Assembly: GCF_017313105.1 (NCBI RefSeq) | Contig: NZ_JAFLND010000002.1 | Span: forward strand, 124,001 to 188,000 | Origin: [Muricauda] lutisoli (nom. illeg.) | GTDB lineage: Bacteria; Bacteroidota; Bacteroidia; Flavobacteriales; Flavobacteriaceae | Reading direction: 5' to 3' | Length of the DNA: 64,000 nt | Shown: positions 1 to 9,089 of the stretch, in pieces | How the letters are laid out: each line of letters starts with the position of its first letter | Numbering within the stretch: the first letter of the stretch is position 1 | Program-made: the position numbers and the translations under genes | Notes under the pieces: model-generated | The model's database searches: none | Told to the model about the DNA's origin: nothing | What the model saw: the letters and a program-made list of their open reading frames with translations, nothing else

Positions 1-1614
1 GATATAGATGCACGTGACGGTCTGAAAAGAGGCGTTGATAAATTGGCCGAGGCCGTTAAGGTAACCTTGGGCCCAAAAGGTAGAAACGTAATCATCAGCA
101 AGTCCTTTGGAGCACCACAAGTAACCAAAGATGGTGTATCTGTTGCAAAAGAAATTGAATTGGAAGACGCCCTTGAAGATATGGGTGCACAAATGGTGAA
201 GGAAGTTGCTTCAAAAACCAACGACCAAGCAGGTGACGGTACCACTACCGCAACTGTTTTGGCCCAAGCCATCGTAAAAGAAGGTCTTAAAAACGTTGCC
301 GCAGGGGCAAATCCCATGGATTTGAAACGCGGAATCGACAAAGCCGTAGAAGCTTTGGTGGCAGACTTGGAAAAACAGACCAAGGAAGTTGGTAACGACT
401 CTGACAAAATCAAGCAAGTAGCTTCCATATCCGCGAACAACGATCAAACCATTGGCGATCTTATCGCAAAAGCATTTGATAAAGTTGGAAAAGAGGGGGT
501 TATCACCGTAGAAGAAGCAAAAGGTACGGATACTTACGTTGACGTGGTTGAAGGTATGCAATTTGACAGAGGGTACCTTTCTCCTTACTTCGTGACCGAC
601 ACCGATAAAATGATCGCTGATTTGGAGAACCCTTACATTCTTCTTTTTGACAAGAAAATCTCCAATCTACAGGAAATCCTTCCTATCCTTGAGCCAGTAG
701 CACAATCAGGAAGACCTCTTTTGATCATTGCCGAAGACGTGGAAGGACAAGCCCTTGCCACATTGGTAGTGAACAAATTGAGAGGTGGCCTTAAGATTGC
801 CGCTGTAAAAGCTCCAGGTTTTGGCGATAGAAGAAAAGCCATGTTGGAAGACATCGCAATCCTTACAGGTGGTACCGTAATCTCCGAAGAAAGAGGATTC
901 TCATTGGAAAATGCTTCTTTGGATATGTTGGGTACTGCTGAGACCGTGACAATTGACAAGGATAATACTACCATTGTCAACGGTAACGGAAATGCAGATG
1001 ACATTAAAGCTAGAGTAAGCCAGATCAAAGCTCAAATCGAGACCACAACATCTGATTACGATAAAGAAAAACTTCAGGAACGTTTGGCCAAATTGGCCGG
1101 TGGTGTTGCCGTACTCTACGTAGGTGCTGCTTCCGAAGTGGAAATGAAAGAGAAGAAAGACCGTGTGGATGATGCCTTGCACGCAACCCGTGCTGCTGTT
1201 GAAGAAGGTATTGTTGCAGGTGGAGGTGTTGCCTTGGTAAGAGCCAAAAAAGTTCTTGAGAAATTGGCAACCGACTCATTGGATGAAACTACAGGTGTAC
1301 AAATCGTGGCCAAAGCCATTGAAGCTCCTTTGCGTACTATCGTAGAGAATGCAGGTGGCGAAGGTTCCGTAGTGATTGCCAAAGTACTTGAAGGTAAAAA
1401 AGACTTCGGTTACGATGCCAAGTCCGATCAATATGTGGACATGCTTAAAACTGGAATCATCGATCCTAAAAAAGTGACCCGTATTGCTTTGGAAAACGCT
1501 GCTTCTGTATCAGGAATGATCTTGACCACAGAGTGTGCATTGACCGATATCAAGGAAGATGCCCCAGCTATGCCTCCAATGGGAGGTGGCGGTGGAATGC
1601 CAGGCATGATGTAA
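1..1614 (+). CDS. groEL: Chaperonin GroEL, 5' end cut off by the window
   Basis: 60-kDa chaperonin subunit, which forms the double-ring cage that folds cytosolic proteins with ATP and GroES. The reading frame is open from base 1 ([13 protein letters not shown]...), so only about the first seven residues are missing; the TTG at 43 is an internal Leu codon, not a start. Visible hallmarks are [10 protein letters not shown] and the nucleotide-binding [10 protein letters not shown] segment near the N-terminus, and a C-terminal Gly/Met tail ([10 protein letters not shown]) that lines the cavity floor. About 537 residues are present, close to the usual 540-548. groES would be expected just upstream, outside the window. 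A strong terminator follows at once. Confidence 0.98.
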   Translation, partial: DIDARDGLKRGVDKLAEAVKVTLGPKGRNVIISKSFGAPQVTKDGVSVAKEIELEDALEDMGAQMVKEVASKTNDQAGDGTTTATVLAQAIVKEGLKNVAAGANPMDLKRGIDKAVEALVADLEKQTKEVGNDSDKIKQVASISANNDQTIGDLIAKAFDKVGKEGVITVEEAKGTDTYVDVVEGMQFDRGYLSPYFVTDTDKMIADLENPYILLFDKKISNLQEILPILEPVAQSGRPLLIIAEDVEGQALATLVVNKLRGGLKIAAVKAPGFGDRRKAMLEDIAILTGGTVISEERGFSLENASLDMLGTAETVTIDKDNTTIVNGNGNADDIKARVSQIKAQIETTTSDYDKEKLQERLAKLAGGVAVLYVGAASEVEMKEKKDRVDDALHATRAAVEEGIVAGGGVALVRAKKVLEKLATDSLDETTGVQIVAKAIEAPLRTIVENAGGEGSVVIAKVLEGKKDFGYDAKSDQYVDMLKTGIIDPKKVTRIALENAASVSGMILTTECALTDIKEDAPAMPPMGGGGGMPGMM

Positions 1615-1642
1615 TAAAAAATCTTATTCGGATTTAAATAGG

Positions 1643-1672
1643 AACGCCCCGATGCAAATCGGGGCGTTTTCT
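1643..1672 (+). terminator. Rho-independent terminator of groEL
   Basis: Perfect 11-bp stem (1643-1653 with 1658-1668, AACGCCCCGAT / ATCGGGGCGTT), 4-nt loop, followed by a T-rich run. It lies 29 bases after the groEL stop codon. Confidence 0.9.
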
Positions 1673-1717
1673 TTTCTTATCAGTTGCATGGTTCCGCTCA
1701 GAGAACCGATGTCCAAG

Positions 1718-1813
1718 TTACTTCTTCTTTCCAGTAGCTTGGGCAGTCTTCTTGGCAACAGGCTTTACAGCTTTTGCAGGAGATGACTTTCCGTTTGACT
1801 TTGCTTGTTTCAT
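1718..1813 (-). CDS. Tiny Lys/Ala-rich basic peptide (31 aa)
   Basis: ATG-initiated 31-codon frame, too short for a usual gene call. The product begins MKQAKSNGKSSPAKAV and ends in ATGKKK; about one third of residues are Lys, with Ala/Pro/Thr between, resembling the tails of histone H1-like (HU/Hc1-type) proteins. No acidic or aromatic residues occur. It stands alone between the groEL terminator and the copper operon. There is no clear Shine-Dalgarno sequence, which is not unusual in this phylum. A nucleic-acid-binding role is inferred from composition only; it could also be a chance frame, although the uniform composition over the whole length argues against that. Confidence 0.42.
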   Translation of the reverse strand: MKQAKSNGKSSPAKAVKPVAKKTAQATGKKK

Positions 1814-1899
1814 CAGTCAACAATTTAAAAACTGAAGTAAATGTATTTCAGATTTGAATCCGTAGATTTTATTTGGCTAAATATTAACTAAAATAAAAA

Positions 1900-3633
1900 T
1901 CAATCAATAGTACCGACCACACTTCCACAGGTGAGCATGGCATCTCCATAATACGGATTTCGTATTTCTTCTTCGAGGCTGAGCCAATTGGCCCCCTTAT
2001 CATTATTTGCCATAGGGCAGTGCTGCACATAAAGTTTTGTATTCAAACTTTGCATTTGTTGCCCTATTTGAATCATATTCTGGGAAAGGAGAACAAATCC
2101 ATCGCGTTGGCCATCCAGATCCTCTTTTGAAGCCATATCCGTGAGTTGTTCCGCTAATTTGGACATATGGGTCTTTCCCATATCATCCATTTGCATATCA
2201 ATTATTTCTGAAGCCATTCCAGCTCCTTTTTTTGCCAATGTTTGCGTTTGCTCCCGATTTGATGTCACCAAAGCATCCTTCAAGTCCAAATATACTTCCA
2301 ACAAATCAGCAAACTCGTCCTGTACTTCTTGAGAGAACTCCATTTTCATGGTACCGCCCATGCTTGAATGACCTTCATGACCCATTTGCATTTCTTCTCC
2401 CTCTTGGTTCATCATGGATTTCTTTCCTTGCAATTGGGCTGCCGCATCTACCGTAAAAGTACCTTTCGCAACTACTAAATCTCCAGATTTCAACCCGGAA
2501 TTGACCACATAACTTCCATTTCTTAAGTTACCAAGCTGCACTTCACGCATTTCAAAAATGGAGTTGTTGGCATCTGGTTGCACATAGACCAAGGAGCGTT
2601 TTCCAGTCCATAAAACAGCACTTTCGGGAATGGTCAACGATTCATCCTGAGCATTTGAAACCTCAACTTCCGCTTGCACGAACATGCCAGGTTTAAGCAA
2701 ACCTTTTTTATTGTCAAGCTCTGCACGCACCTCCAAAGTTCTTGTATCCTTATTCAGTGTAGGAGCAACAAAGGAAACCTGTGCTGAAAATGTTTCATTG
2801 GGATACGATGTTGTCGTTACGTTCAGCATCTGCCCTTCGTTAAACAAGCTTAATTGGTTTTCATAAGCATCAAAAATGGCCCAAACGGAATTTAAATTGG
2901 CAACTTTCACCAATGGTGAACCGGTTTTTATATAATCGCCTTCCTCCACCATAATCTCGGAAACCACCCCTCCGACATTAGCGTATATTGGAAAGTTTTC
3001 CTGTACCTTTCCCGAACTCTCGATTTGGTCGATCTGGGCATCGGTCAACTTCCACAATTTTAATTTGTTGCGGACTGCTTTGTACAATTGGGGCTGGGAC
3101 TGCCTTAAATTGGCTGCCGTTAGCAATTCTTGTTGTGCAGAAACCAAGGATGGTGCATAAATAGTGGCCAACTTTTGACCTTTTTTGACCTCTTCTCCTT
3201 CAAAATTGACAAAAATGTTTTCTATTCTACCATCAAAATAGGCTGATTGTACCGCATCCGATTTCTGATTGACCGTAACTTTACCAGAAAGCTTGATACT
3301 TTCTTCACCGCCAGCAGCAGCACCTACCTGAACTGTCTCTACCCCTGCCAACACCATGGCATTCTCGGACATTTTAATTTGATTGGCCATGAGTCCTTCC
3401 TCTGCACTATCCGCTGGAATCAGGTCCATTCCACAAATTGGGCAAGAGCCTGGCTCTGGTTGCATGATCTGTGGGTGCATGGAACAGGTCCACATTTCGC
3501 CCGAAGCTATTTCTGCGCTGTGATCATGCTCTGTTTCATTGGTGGCATTGGAGCTGCCCCCAAATATGAGATAACCGATCAATAATCCGACCACTACGGC
3601 AATTCCAATGTATATGATGTTTTCCTTTTTCAT
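1900..3633 (-). CDS. cusB: RND efflux periplasmic adaptor (CusB-like) with HMBD and DUF3347-like tail
   Basis: Membrane-fusion protein linking the CusA-type pump to the TolC-type channel for Cu(I)/Ag(I) export. The start chosen is the ATG at 3633 (MKKENIIYIG), four bases after the upstream stop; a longer frame from 3657 would overlap that gene. Residues 6-24 form a membrane anchor, followed by a His-containing linker. A heavy-metal-binding domain lies at about 48-72 (WTCSMHP...CPICGMDL). Barrel-sandwich hybrid, lipoyl and beta-barrel segments follow. The C-terminus (about 420-577, with MGHEGHSSMGG and QHCPMANNDKGANWLS) resembles the DUF3347 domain common in Bacteroidota CusB proteins. It is the last gene of the copper operon, far from cusA. 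Cu versus Zn/Co specificity is inferred from the neighbours. Confidence 0.93.
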   Translation of the reverse strand: MKKENIIYIGIAVVVGLLIGYLIFGGSSNATNETEHDHSAEIASGEMWTCSMHPQIMQPEPGSCPICGMDLIPADSAEEGLMANQIKMSENAMVLAGVETVQVGAAAGGEESIKLSGKVTVNQKSDAVQSAYFDGRIENIFVNFEGEEVKKGQKLATIYAPSLVSAQQELLTAANLRQSQPQLYKAVRNKLKLWKLTDAQIDQIESSGKVQENFPIYANVGGVVSEIMVEEGDYIKTGSPLVKVANLNSVWAIFDAYENQLSLFNEGQMLNVTTTSYPNETFSAQVSFVAPTLNKDTRTLEVRAELDNKKGLLKPGMFVQAEVEVSNAQDESLTIPESAVLWTGKRSLVYVQPDANNSIFEMREVQLGNLRNGSYVVNSGLKSGDLVVAKGTFTVDAAAQLQGKKSMMNQEGEEMQMGHEGHSSMGGTMKMEFSQEVQDEFADLLEVYLDLKDALVTSNREQTQTLAKKGAGMASEIIDMQMDDMGKTHMSKLAEQLTDMASKEDLDGQRDGFVLLSQNMIQIGQQMQSLNTKLYVQHCPMANNDKGANWLSLEEEIRNPYYGDAMLTCGSVVGTID

Positions 3634-3637
3634 AACG

Positions 3638-4345
3638 CTATTTTTTTCGTTTAACAACTTTCCTCACCGTTGGCGACGAGGTAAACCAAAGTAAAAATCC
3701 GCTCAACACGGTGATCAGCCCCAAAAGCGAAAAGGCCCGGAGCACGGTGGTATTAAAATCATCCCTACTTTCATAATCCATTGTATGGGTCATCCAAAGA
3801 AAATCGAACCACCGCCAGTCACGGTGCCTTACGGTTTGAAACGAACCATCGGCGACCGATACGTAGGCCTTGATATTTTCAGGAGAATCGTAGGTGATCA
3901 CATAGGCGGGCAATTTCCTTTCCCGATACTCGTGATGCTTATCGGTCTCATCAATAACCTCTACTCCCTTTACCTTTAATTCAGGTGACATTTCTCGCTC
4001 TGCCACGGCCAATGCCTCTTCTTCGGAAATCCCCTCTTTATGGCCTCCTGTTTTGGCATCCACCAAATATTCGTTGTTGATCCAGTAATAAGGCTTCCCC
4101 GCAATTTCCTTTAAGCTCAACGAACTGATCTTAACGGGCAAATTAATTTGGGAAAACCCGATAAGCCCATCAAAAGCAGCGGGTTCATGATCCATGTTTC
4201 TAAAATGATCTCCATGGATCTCATCAATATCGGTCCAGCTAAAATATAATCCACTGGCTGTCCACATGATGAATTGTATGCCCAAAAATATTCCCAAATA
4301 CCTATGGGCCTTTCTAATTTTAACCGCTGTTGTCCGTTTTACCAT
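3638..4345 (-). CDS. PepSY-domain membrane protein
   Basis: 235 aa. An N-terminal membrane helix (about 16-32, LGIFLGIQFIMWTASGLYFSW) is followed by a periplasmic part with PepSY-like segments (EEALAVAEREM..., then YVSVADGSFQTVRHRD), and a second helix near the C-terminus (about 205-222) ends in a basic tail. PepSY proteins of this size occur in Bacteroidota metal-efflux operons; the biochemical role is not settled (inhibitory or redox partner functions have been proposed). It sits between the copA-like gene (6-bp gap) and cusB (4-bp gap), so it is co-transcribed and probably assists periplasmic copper handling (inference). Confidence 0.82.
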   Translation of the reverse strand: MVKRTTAVKIRKAHRYLGIFLGIQFIMWTASGLYFSWTDIDEIHGDHFRNMDHEPAAFDGLIGFSQINLPVKISSLSLKEIAGKPYYWINNEYLVDAKTGGHKEGISEEEALAVAEREMSPELKVKGVEVIDETDKHHEYRERKLPAYVITYDSPENIKAYVSVADGSFQTVRHRDWRWFDFLWMTHTMDYESRDDFNTTVLRAFSLLGLITVLSGFLLWFTSSPTVRKVVKRKK

Positions 4346-4351
4346 GTTTTT

Positions 4352-6853
4352 TTAGTCGATTGATTTAGTTCGTAATCTTAATGCATTGGCTATTACCGAT
4401 ACCGAGCTAAAGCTCATGGCCAAGGCAGCGATCATAGGTGAGAGCAAAATCCCAAAGAAGGGATAAAGCACTCCAGCTGCAACTGGAACACCGATGGTAT
4501 TGTATATCAATGCAAAAAATAGGTTTTGTTTTATGTTTTTCATGACGGCCTCACTGAGGTTACGTGCTTTTACAATTCCATGAAGGTCTCCTTTTACCAA
4601 AGTGATCATGGCGCTTTCAATGGCCACATCGGTTCCAGTTCCCATGGCAATACCCAGGTCGCTTTTGGCCAATGCGGGAGCATCGTTTATTCCATCCCCT
4701 GCCATGGCAACTACTTTGCCTTCACCTTGCAAGCGCTCTACCTCTTTCATTTTGTCCTCAGGCAGGGTCTCCGCTTTAAAATCGTCCAGATGCAGTTCGC
4801 TGGCAACAGCTCGTGCCGTGGTCGAATTATCTCCCGTGAGCATGATTACCGCGATACCTTTATCCTGTATCGCTTTGATCGCCTTACCACTGGTCTCCTT
4901 GATTTTATCTCCAATGGCCACAAAACCATGACAGTTGCCATCAATGGCCAGGTAAGAAACCGTTTTTCCCTCTTTTTGCGCCTTGTTCACCTTTTCCTTC
5001 ATCTGATCGGAAACCTCCACTTTGGCCCTTTCCATCAACTTGATGTTCCCCAAGAGAATTTTAGAATCCTTGACCTTGCCTTCAACACCCATACCTGTAA
5101 CGGCATTGAAAGCCTCTGTTTTTAGGATTTGAATATTTTTTTCCTTACCATACTTTACAGTGGCCTGAGCCAAGGGATGTTCGCTATTGGCATTTACCGA
5201 TACCAGGTATTGCAGTAAATCTTCTTTTGAATACTCATCAGAAAAGGTTTCCAAATGGTCAAAAGTGGGCTTACCTTCGGTAATAGTACCTGTTTTATCA
5301 ATGATCAAGGTATCCACATCGGCCATTTTCTCCAGAGCTTCCGCGTTTTTGATCAGCACACCATTTTGGGCACCTTTTCCAACCCCTACCATCACGGACA
5401 TGGGTGTCGCCAAACCAAGTGCACAGGGACAGGCTATGATCAGAACCGCGATGGCATTGATCAAGGCGTAAACATAGGTTGGCTGAGGACCCCAAATGGC
5501 CCAAACAGCAAAGGTCAAGATGGAAACGATGACCACCGTTGGCACAAAATAGGCCGATACCTTATCCGCCAAATTCTGAATAGGTGCTCGGCTTCGACTG
5601 GCTTCGTTTACCATAGTGATGATTTGCGAGAGCAGGGTATCGCTACCTACTTTTTCGGCCTTCATCAAAAATGTTTGATTCCCATTAATGGTACCGCTAC
5701 TTACTGTATCTTCAACCCCTTTTTCAACAGGAATGGGCTCTCCCGTAATCATGGATTCATCCACGGAGGTTTCTCCCTCGGTAATGACTCCATCCACAGG
5801 GATTTTTTCCCCAGGTTTTACACGGAGGATATCATTCTTTTCAATATCATCAATACTTATCTCTACTTCTTCACCATCTACCACCTTAATAGCTTTATTG
5901 GGAGCCAATTTCAACAATTCCTTTACGGCATTATTGGTTTTGCTGTGCGCCCTTGCTTCCAGCAATTGTCCCAAAAGCACCAAGGTCAGGATTACGGTCG
6001 CCGCCTCAAAATAGACATGTACCGCCCCGGATTCACCTTTAAATTGATCAGGGAAGAATCCTGGAAACAATAATCCCAACACACTGAACACAAATGCAAC
6101 CCCGGCTCCAATACCAATCAATGTAAACATGTTCAAATTCCATGTTTTGATGCTTCGGTAAGCTCTTTCAAAAAACATCCAAGTAGCATAAAAAACCACA
6201 GGGATCGATAACCCAAACTGCACCCAATTCCAATATTTTGGAGCCATTACATCATGCAATGGATTGTTGGTCAACATATCGCTCATGGCAATAAGAAAGA
6301 TGGGCAACGTAAAAGCTACCGCCAACCAAAATTTCTTGAGCAGTTTTTTATATGTTTTTTCCTCCGCACTGGCTTCTGGTTCTTTGGGCACCAAATCCAT
6401 TCCACAAATAGGGCATGAACCTGGGCCATCCTCCACAACTTCCGGGTGCATGGGGCATGTCCATTGCTGTTTGGAGCTTGCAGCGGTATTTTGTTCCTCT
6501 ATCAAATCCATTCCACAAACCGGACAGTCGCCAGGCTTGTCATATGTTTTATCCCCCTCGCATTGCATAGGGCAATAAAAGGTGCCGTTCCCGTTGGAAA
6601 CGGGCTTTTTCTCTTTCTTCTTCGGTTTATGATGGTGTCCTCCGTTCTCATGAATAGTGTATCCGCCCCCATCACTTTCCAGAGCTTCTTCAAACCTTTT
6701 GATAGGAATATGTTCCTCCATTTGGATCACGGCCTCGGCTTTTTCCAGGCTTACCTCGACAGCATTGACCCCTTCCACTTTGGAAAGCGTTTCCTCTACA
6801 TGATTTCTACAGCCATTACAGCTCATTCCGTGTATGTGATAGGTATGTTTCAT
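4352..6853 (-). CDS. copA: Copper-translocating P1B-type ATPase (CopA-like)
   Basis: 833-aa heavy-metal ATPase that pumps Cu(I)/Ag(I) out of the cytosol. Domain order: an HMA domain with metal ligands C12 and C15 (GMSCNGC), a His/Lys linker ([10 protein letters not shown]), two heavy-metal-binding motifs at about 93-117 and 132-156 (CPMQCEG...CPVCGMDL and CPMHPEV...CPICGMDL), then membrane helices, the actuator TGEP (370-373), the CPC metal site (475-477), the phosphorylated Asp in DKTGT (D519), SEHPLA and [10 protein letters not shown]. The tandem HMBDs distinguish it from E. coli CopA and match Bacteroidota-type pumps. It lies in the middle of the copper operon, downstream of the HMA-AraC regulator and six bases before the PepSY gene. 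Confidence 0.96.
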   Translation of the reverse strand: MKHTYHIHGMSCNGCRNHVEETLSKVEGVNAVEVSLEKAEAVIQMEEHIPIKRFEEALESDGGGYTIHENGGHHHKPKKKEKKPVSNGNGTFYCPMQCEGDKTYDKPGDCPVCGMDLIEEQNTAASSKQQWTCPMHPEVVEDGPGSCPICGMDLVPKEPEASAEEKTYKKLLKKFWLAVAFTLPIFLIAMSDMLTNNPLHDVMAPKYWNWVQFGLSIPVVFYATWMFFERAYRSIKTWNLNMFTLIGIGAGVAFVFSVLGLLFPGFFPDQFKGESGAVHVYFEAATVILTLVLLGQLLEARAHSKTNNAVKELLKLAPNKAIKVVDGEEVEISIDDIEKNDILRVKPGEKIPVDGVITEGETSVDESMITGEPIPVEKGVEDTVSSGTINGNQTFLMKAEKVGSDTLLSQIITMVNEASRSRAPIQNLADKVSAYFVPTVVIVSILTFAVWAIWGPQPTYVYALINAIAVLIIACPCALGLATPMSVMVGVGKGAQNGVLIKNAEALEKMADVDTLIIDKTGTITEGKPTFDHLETFSDEYSKEDLLQYLVSVNANSEHPLAQATVKYGKEKNIQILKTEAFNAVTGMGVEGKVKDSKILLGNIKLMERAKVEVSDQMKEKVNKAQKEGKTVSYLAIDGNCHGFVAIGDKIKETSGKAIKAIQDKGIAVIMLTGDNSTTARAVASELHLDDFKAETLPEDKMKEVERLQGEGKVVAMAGDGINDAPALAKSDLGIAMGTGTDVAIESAMITLVKGDLHGIVKARNLSEAVMKNIKQNLFFALIYNTIGVPVAAGVLYPFFGILLSPMIAALAMSFSSVSVIANALRLRTKSID

Positions 6854-6920
6854 CTTGTTTATTTTTTACTCAAAACTAGCTGAAAACCAGTTGGAAGCTT
6901 TTTACAATTCTGGATGTCCT

Positions 6921-7472
6921 TTATACAATTTCATCCAAAGGCTTCCGATTCCAATCTTGTACTTTTCGATATTCGCTCATGGACATTCCCGTTATCGATT
7001 TAAATTGTTTGGCCAAATGGCTGCTGCTTTTATAATTCAAATCGTAAGCGATTTCCGAAAATGTTTTGTTATCCATCTGGATTTCTTCTTTTACCCTTTC
7101 AATTTTTAAAAGGATGAAATACTTTTCGATGGTAAGTCCTTCTTTAGCACTGAACATCTTACTGAGTGCCGAATAATCTTTGTTTATTTTTCCTGATAGG
7201 TATGTCGAGAGATTCTGGCGCAAATCATCGGTCAAAGCATTGATCAAGTGTTTTTTAATATCAGTTATATAACTATCATTTACATCCTCGATCAATTCAA
7301 AACCATTTTTGACCAAAATCTCCCGAATACGCTCGATTTGTTCTTGGGCCCCATCAGAAAATTGGACTTCTCCCAAGTCCATATGTACCACCTCAATGCC
7401 AGCATTCCGAAACTCTTGTTTCAAAACACCTTTACACCTGTCGCAAACCATATTTTTTACTTTGATGCGCAT
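6921..7472 (-). CDS. HMA-like metal-binding domain fused to AraC-type HTH regulator
   Basis: 183 aa from the ATG at 7472 (MRIKVKNMVCDRC); longer in-frame extensions overlap the preceding gene and look non-coding. Residues 1-65 resemble an HMA/CopZ-like fold with a CxxC pair (C10, C13). The C-terminal half (about 85-170) is an AraC family DNA-binding domain, with the second HTH visible as IAYDLNYKSSSHLAKQFKSI followed by TGMSMSEYRK. There is no cupin or other sensory domain, so metal binding at the CxxC is the obvious input. It is coded inside the copper operon between the HMBD lipoprotein (23-bp gap) and copA, so it probably autoregulates the operon. Copper sensing is inferred. Confidence 0.85.
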   Translation of the reverse strand: MRIKVKNMVCDRCKGVLKQEFRNAGIEVVHMDLGEVQFSDGAQEQIERIREILVKNGFELIEDVNDSYITDIKKHLINALTDDLRQNLSTYLSGKINKDYSALSKMFSAKEGLTIEKYFILLKIERVKEEIQMDNKTFSEIAYDLNYKSSSHLAKQFKSITGMSMSEYRKVQDWNRKPLDEIV

Positions 7473-7495
7473 CGCCGGTACAATTCTTACTTTAA

Positions 7496-7852
7496 TTAAT
7501 TGTGGGTATGTCCGTCTGCCATATGTTCCTCGTTCAATACATAGGTCATCCCGCAAACTGGGCATTTACCCTCTTCATCGCTTCCACTACCCTCACAATG
7601 CATTGGGCAAACATATTTAGAGGCATACTCCTTACCTTCCATTTTGGCAGTTTCCATGCCCTCCATATCATGATCTTCATGATCCATGCTATCCATGTCG
7701 TGGTCCATGTTTTCCATGTCATGGCCTTCGTGTTCCATGGTCGCTTCGGTAGATGTTTCCTTTGCTTCCTCGGTTTTTCCCTTGCACGATACGGTAAGTA
7801 CCAATACTGAAGCAACTGCGATTCCGATAATTGTTCTAATGTTTGTTCTCAT
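7496..7852 (-). CDS. Met/His/Asp-rich copper-binding lipoprotein with HMBD
   Basis: 118-aa secreted lipoprotein: signal peptide with lipobox ending in VLTVSC (C23 lipidated). Residues about 38-70 are a degenerate run of MDH, HEDHDM and MEGM units, typical of low-affinity Cu/Ag chelators. Near the C-terminus is a heavy-metal-binding domain, CPMHCEG...CPVCGMTYV, and the last residues again hold His (DGHTHN). It is located between the TolC-type gene and the HMA-AraC regulator. The likely role is periplasmic copper storage or delivery to the CusABC-like complex; this is inferred from composition and context. No close E. coli counterpart exists; the small CusF chaperone is the nearest functional analogue. 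Confidence 0.85.
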   Translation of the reverse strand: MRTNIRTIIGIAVASVLVLTVSCKGKTEEAKETSTEATMEHEGHDMENMDHDMDSMDHEDHDMEGMETAKMEGKEYASKYVCPMHCEGSGSDEEGKCPVCGMTYVLNEEHMADGHTHN

Positions 7853-7868
7853 TTTTGATAAATTAAAT

Positions 7869-9089
7869 TTACTTGTTAATTAAATAATTGATGATGGCAG
7901 ATTGCAAATAATACAACTGCACTGATTGTATTTGATTCGTCTGAAACTTTAACTGTAACTCCTGAATGTCCAGCACATCGTTAAAATCGATGGTTCCCGT
8001 TTCATAGTTTTTGATCAGGATTTCTTCGGCATCCTTGGCCTGTTTCAGGTTTTTAATTTGGGTTTGATGGGCAATACGTGCCTGGTTTCTTTTCGAAACC
8101 GCATCGGCATAGGCATTTTCCAACACATTCAACCGCTCCTCTTTCTGGAGCTCTATTTCCTTGTGGCGAAGCTCGTTCTGCTTGGTTATAGACTTGAATT
8201 TGTTATTGAAAATAGGGATGGAAAAAGTCACCATCGGCATTACGATATCCTTTCCATTATCGCTAAAAACCATATCGTCGCGTTCCGAAACAGGGATATA
8301 ATCGAGCTCGATTCCAAAACTTGGGGCATTCTCCTTTTGGTTGAGCAATTCCGATTGTGTTACCGATTCGTACAATTGGTCGTACTTGAGCAGCTCTGGA
8401 TTAAGACTCAAATCTTCCCTGTTAAGCATAGGGTCGCTCTCGGGAACCTCCATATCGTTGACTACCTCAACTCCAATACTTTCATCACGATTCAACAAAT
8501 TGTTGAAAATAGCCTGCTCGGCCAAATAGGATTGTTCCAACACTTCTTTCTGTTGCTGCAGTTCGTTTTGGCGAATTTGGAGTCTCAAAACATCCACTGC
8601 CGATGCCTTTCCAACTTCCACAGAGGTCAGGGCCAAAGTCTCATAGGTTTTGAGCAGTGCGATATTTTCCCCTAGCACTTTTTGTTTGGCCCGAATCCCG
8701 TACAATTTATAGTAGGACTGTGCTACGGAAAGGGCCAACTTTCGTTTGGCTATCACAATTTCCGCGAATTCAGTGTCCGCCATGGAGCTGGCATAATTTT
8801 CACGGGTTGTAATGGTTCCGAACCAGGGCAACATCTGCGATACTGAAAACTTGGCTCGCTGCGCCCCTGTTCTGGTCTCAGGTTCACTGATAAAGTATCC
8901 AGCTCCAATAGTGGTATTGGGCAAGGTGTTTACCTCGTTCACCTTTTCTTTTGCAATATTGTAGCGCAATTCCAAGGCCTGGATCATGGGACTGTTCAAT
9001 TCCGCTTCCTCAAGATAACTCTCCAAGGACTGGGCATTCCCTCCAATAGTCGCCAAAACGAATACTATATAAATGAAGCTTTTTCTCAT
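7869..9089 (-). CDS. TolC-family outer membrane efflux protein (CusC-like)
   Basis: 406-aa outer membrane factor that forms the exit duct of the copper RND pump. A signal peptide (MRKSFIYIVFVLATIGGNAQ) is followed by two long alpha-helical OEP repeats (about 30-205 and 215-400) rich in Gln, Glu and Leu heptads, as in TolC trimers. It lacks the lipobox Cys of E. coli CusC. Its start overlaps the stop of the upstream cusA-like gene by 4 bp (9086-9089), indicating translational coupling. It is followed 16 bp later by the HMBD lipoprotein gene. Confidence 0.93.
   Translation of the reverse strand: MRKSFIYIVFVLATIGGNAQSLESYLEEAELNSPMIQALELRYNIAKEKVNEVNTLPNTTIGAGYFISEPETRTGAQRAKFSVSQMLPWFGTITTRENYASSMADTEFAEIVIAKRKLALSVAQSYYKLYGIRAKQKVLGENIALLKTYETLALTSVEVGKASAVDVLRLQIRQNELQQQKEVLEQSYLAEQAIFNNLLNRDESIGVEVVNDMEVPESDPMLNREDLSLNPELLKYDQLYESVTQSELLNQKENAPSFGIELDYIPVSERDDMVFSDNGKDIVMPMVTFSIPIFNNKFKSITKQNELRHKEIELQKEERLNVLENAYADAVSKRNQARIAHQTQIKNLKQAKDAEEILIKNYETGTIDFNDVLDIQELQLKFQTNQIQSVQLYYLQSAIINYLINK

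Noticed and set aside
4526..6073. Long plus-strand frames opposite copA (199 and 272 codons)
   Set aside because: They are antisense shadows of a clear P-type ATPase gene; products have no natural composition or domain.
8058..8675. 205-codon plus-strand frame opposite the TolC-type gene
   Set aside because: Antisense of a well-supported gene; no motif or start signal.
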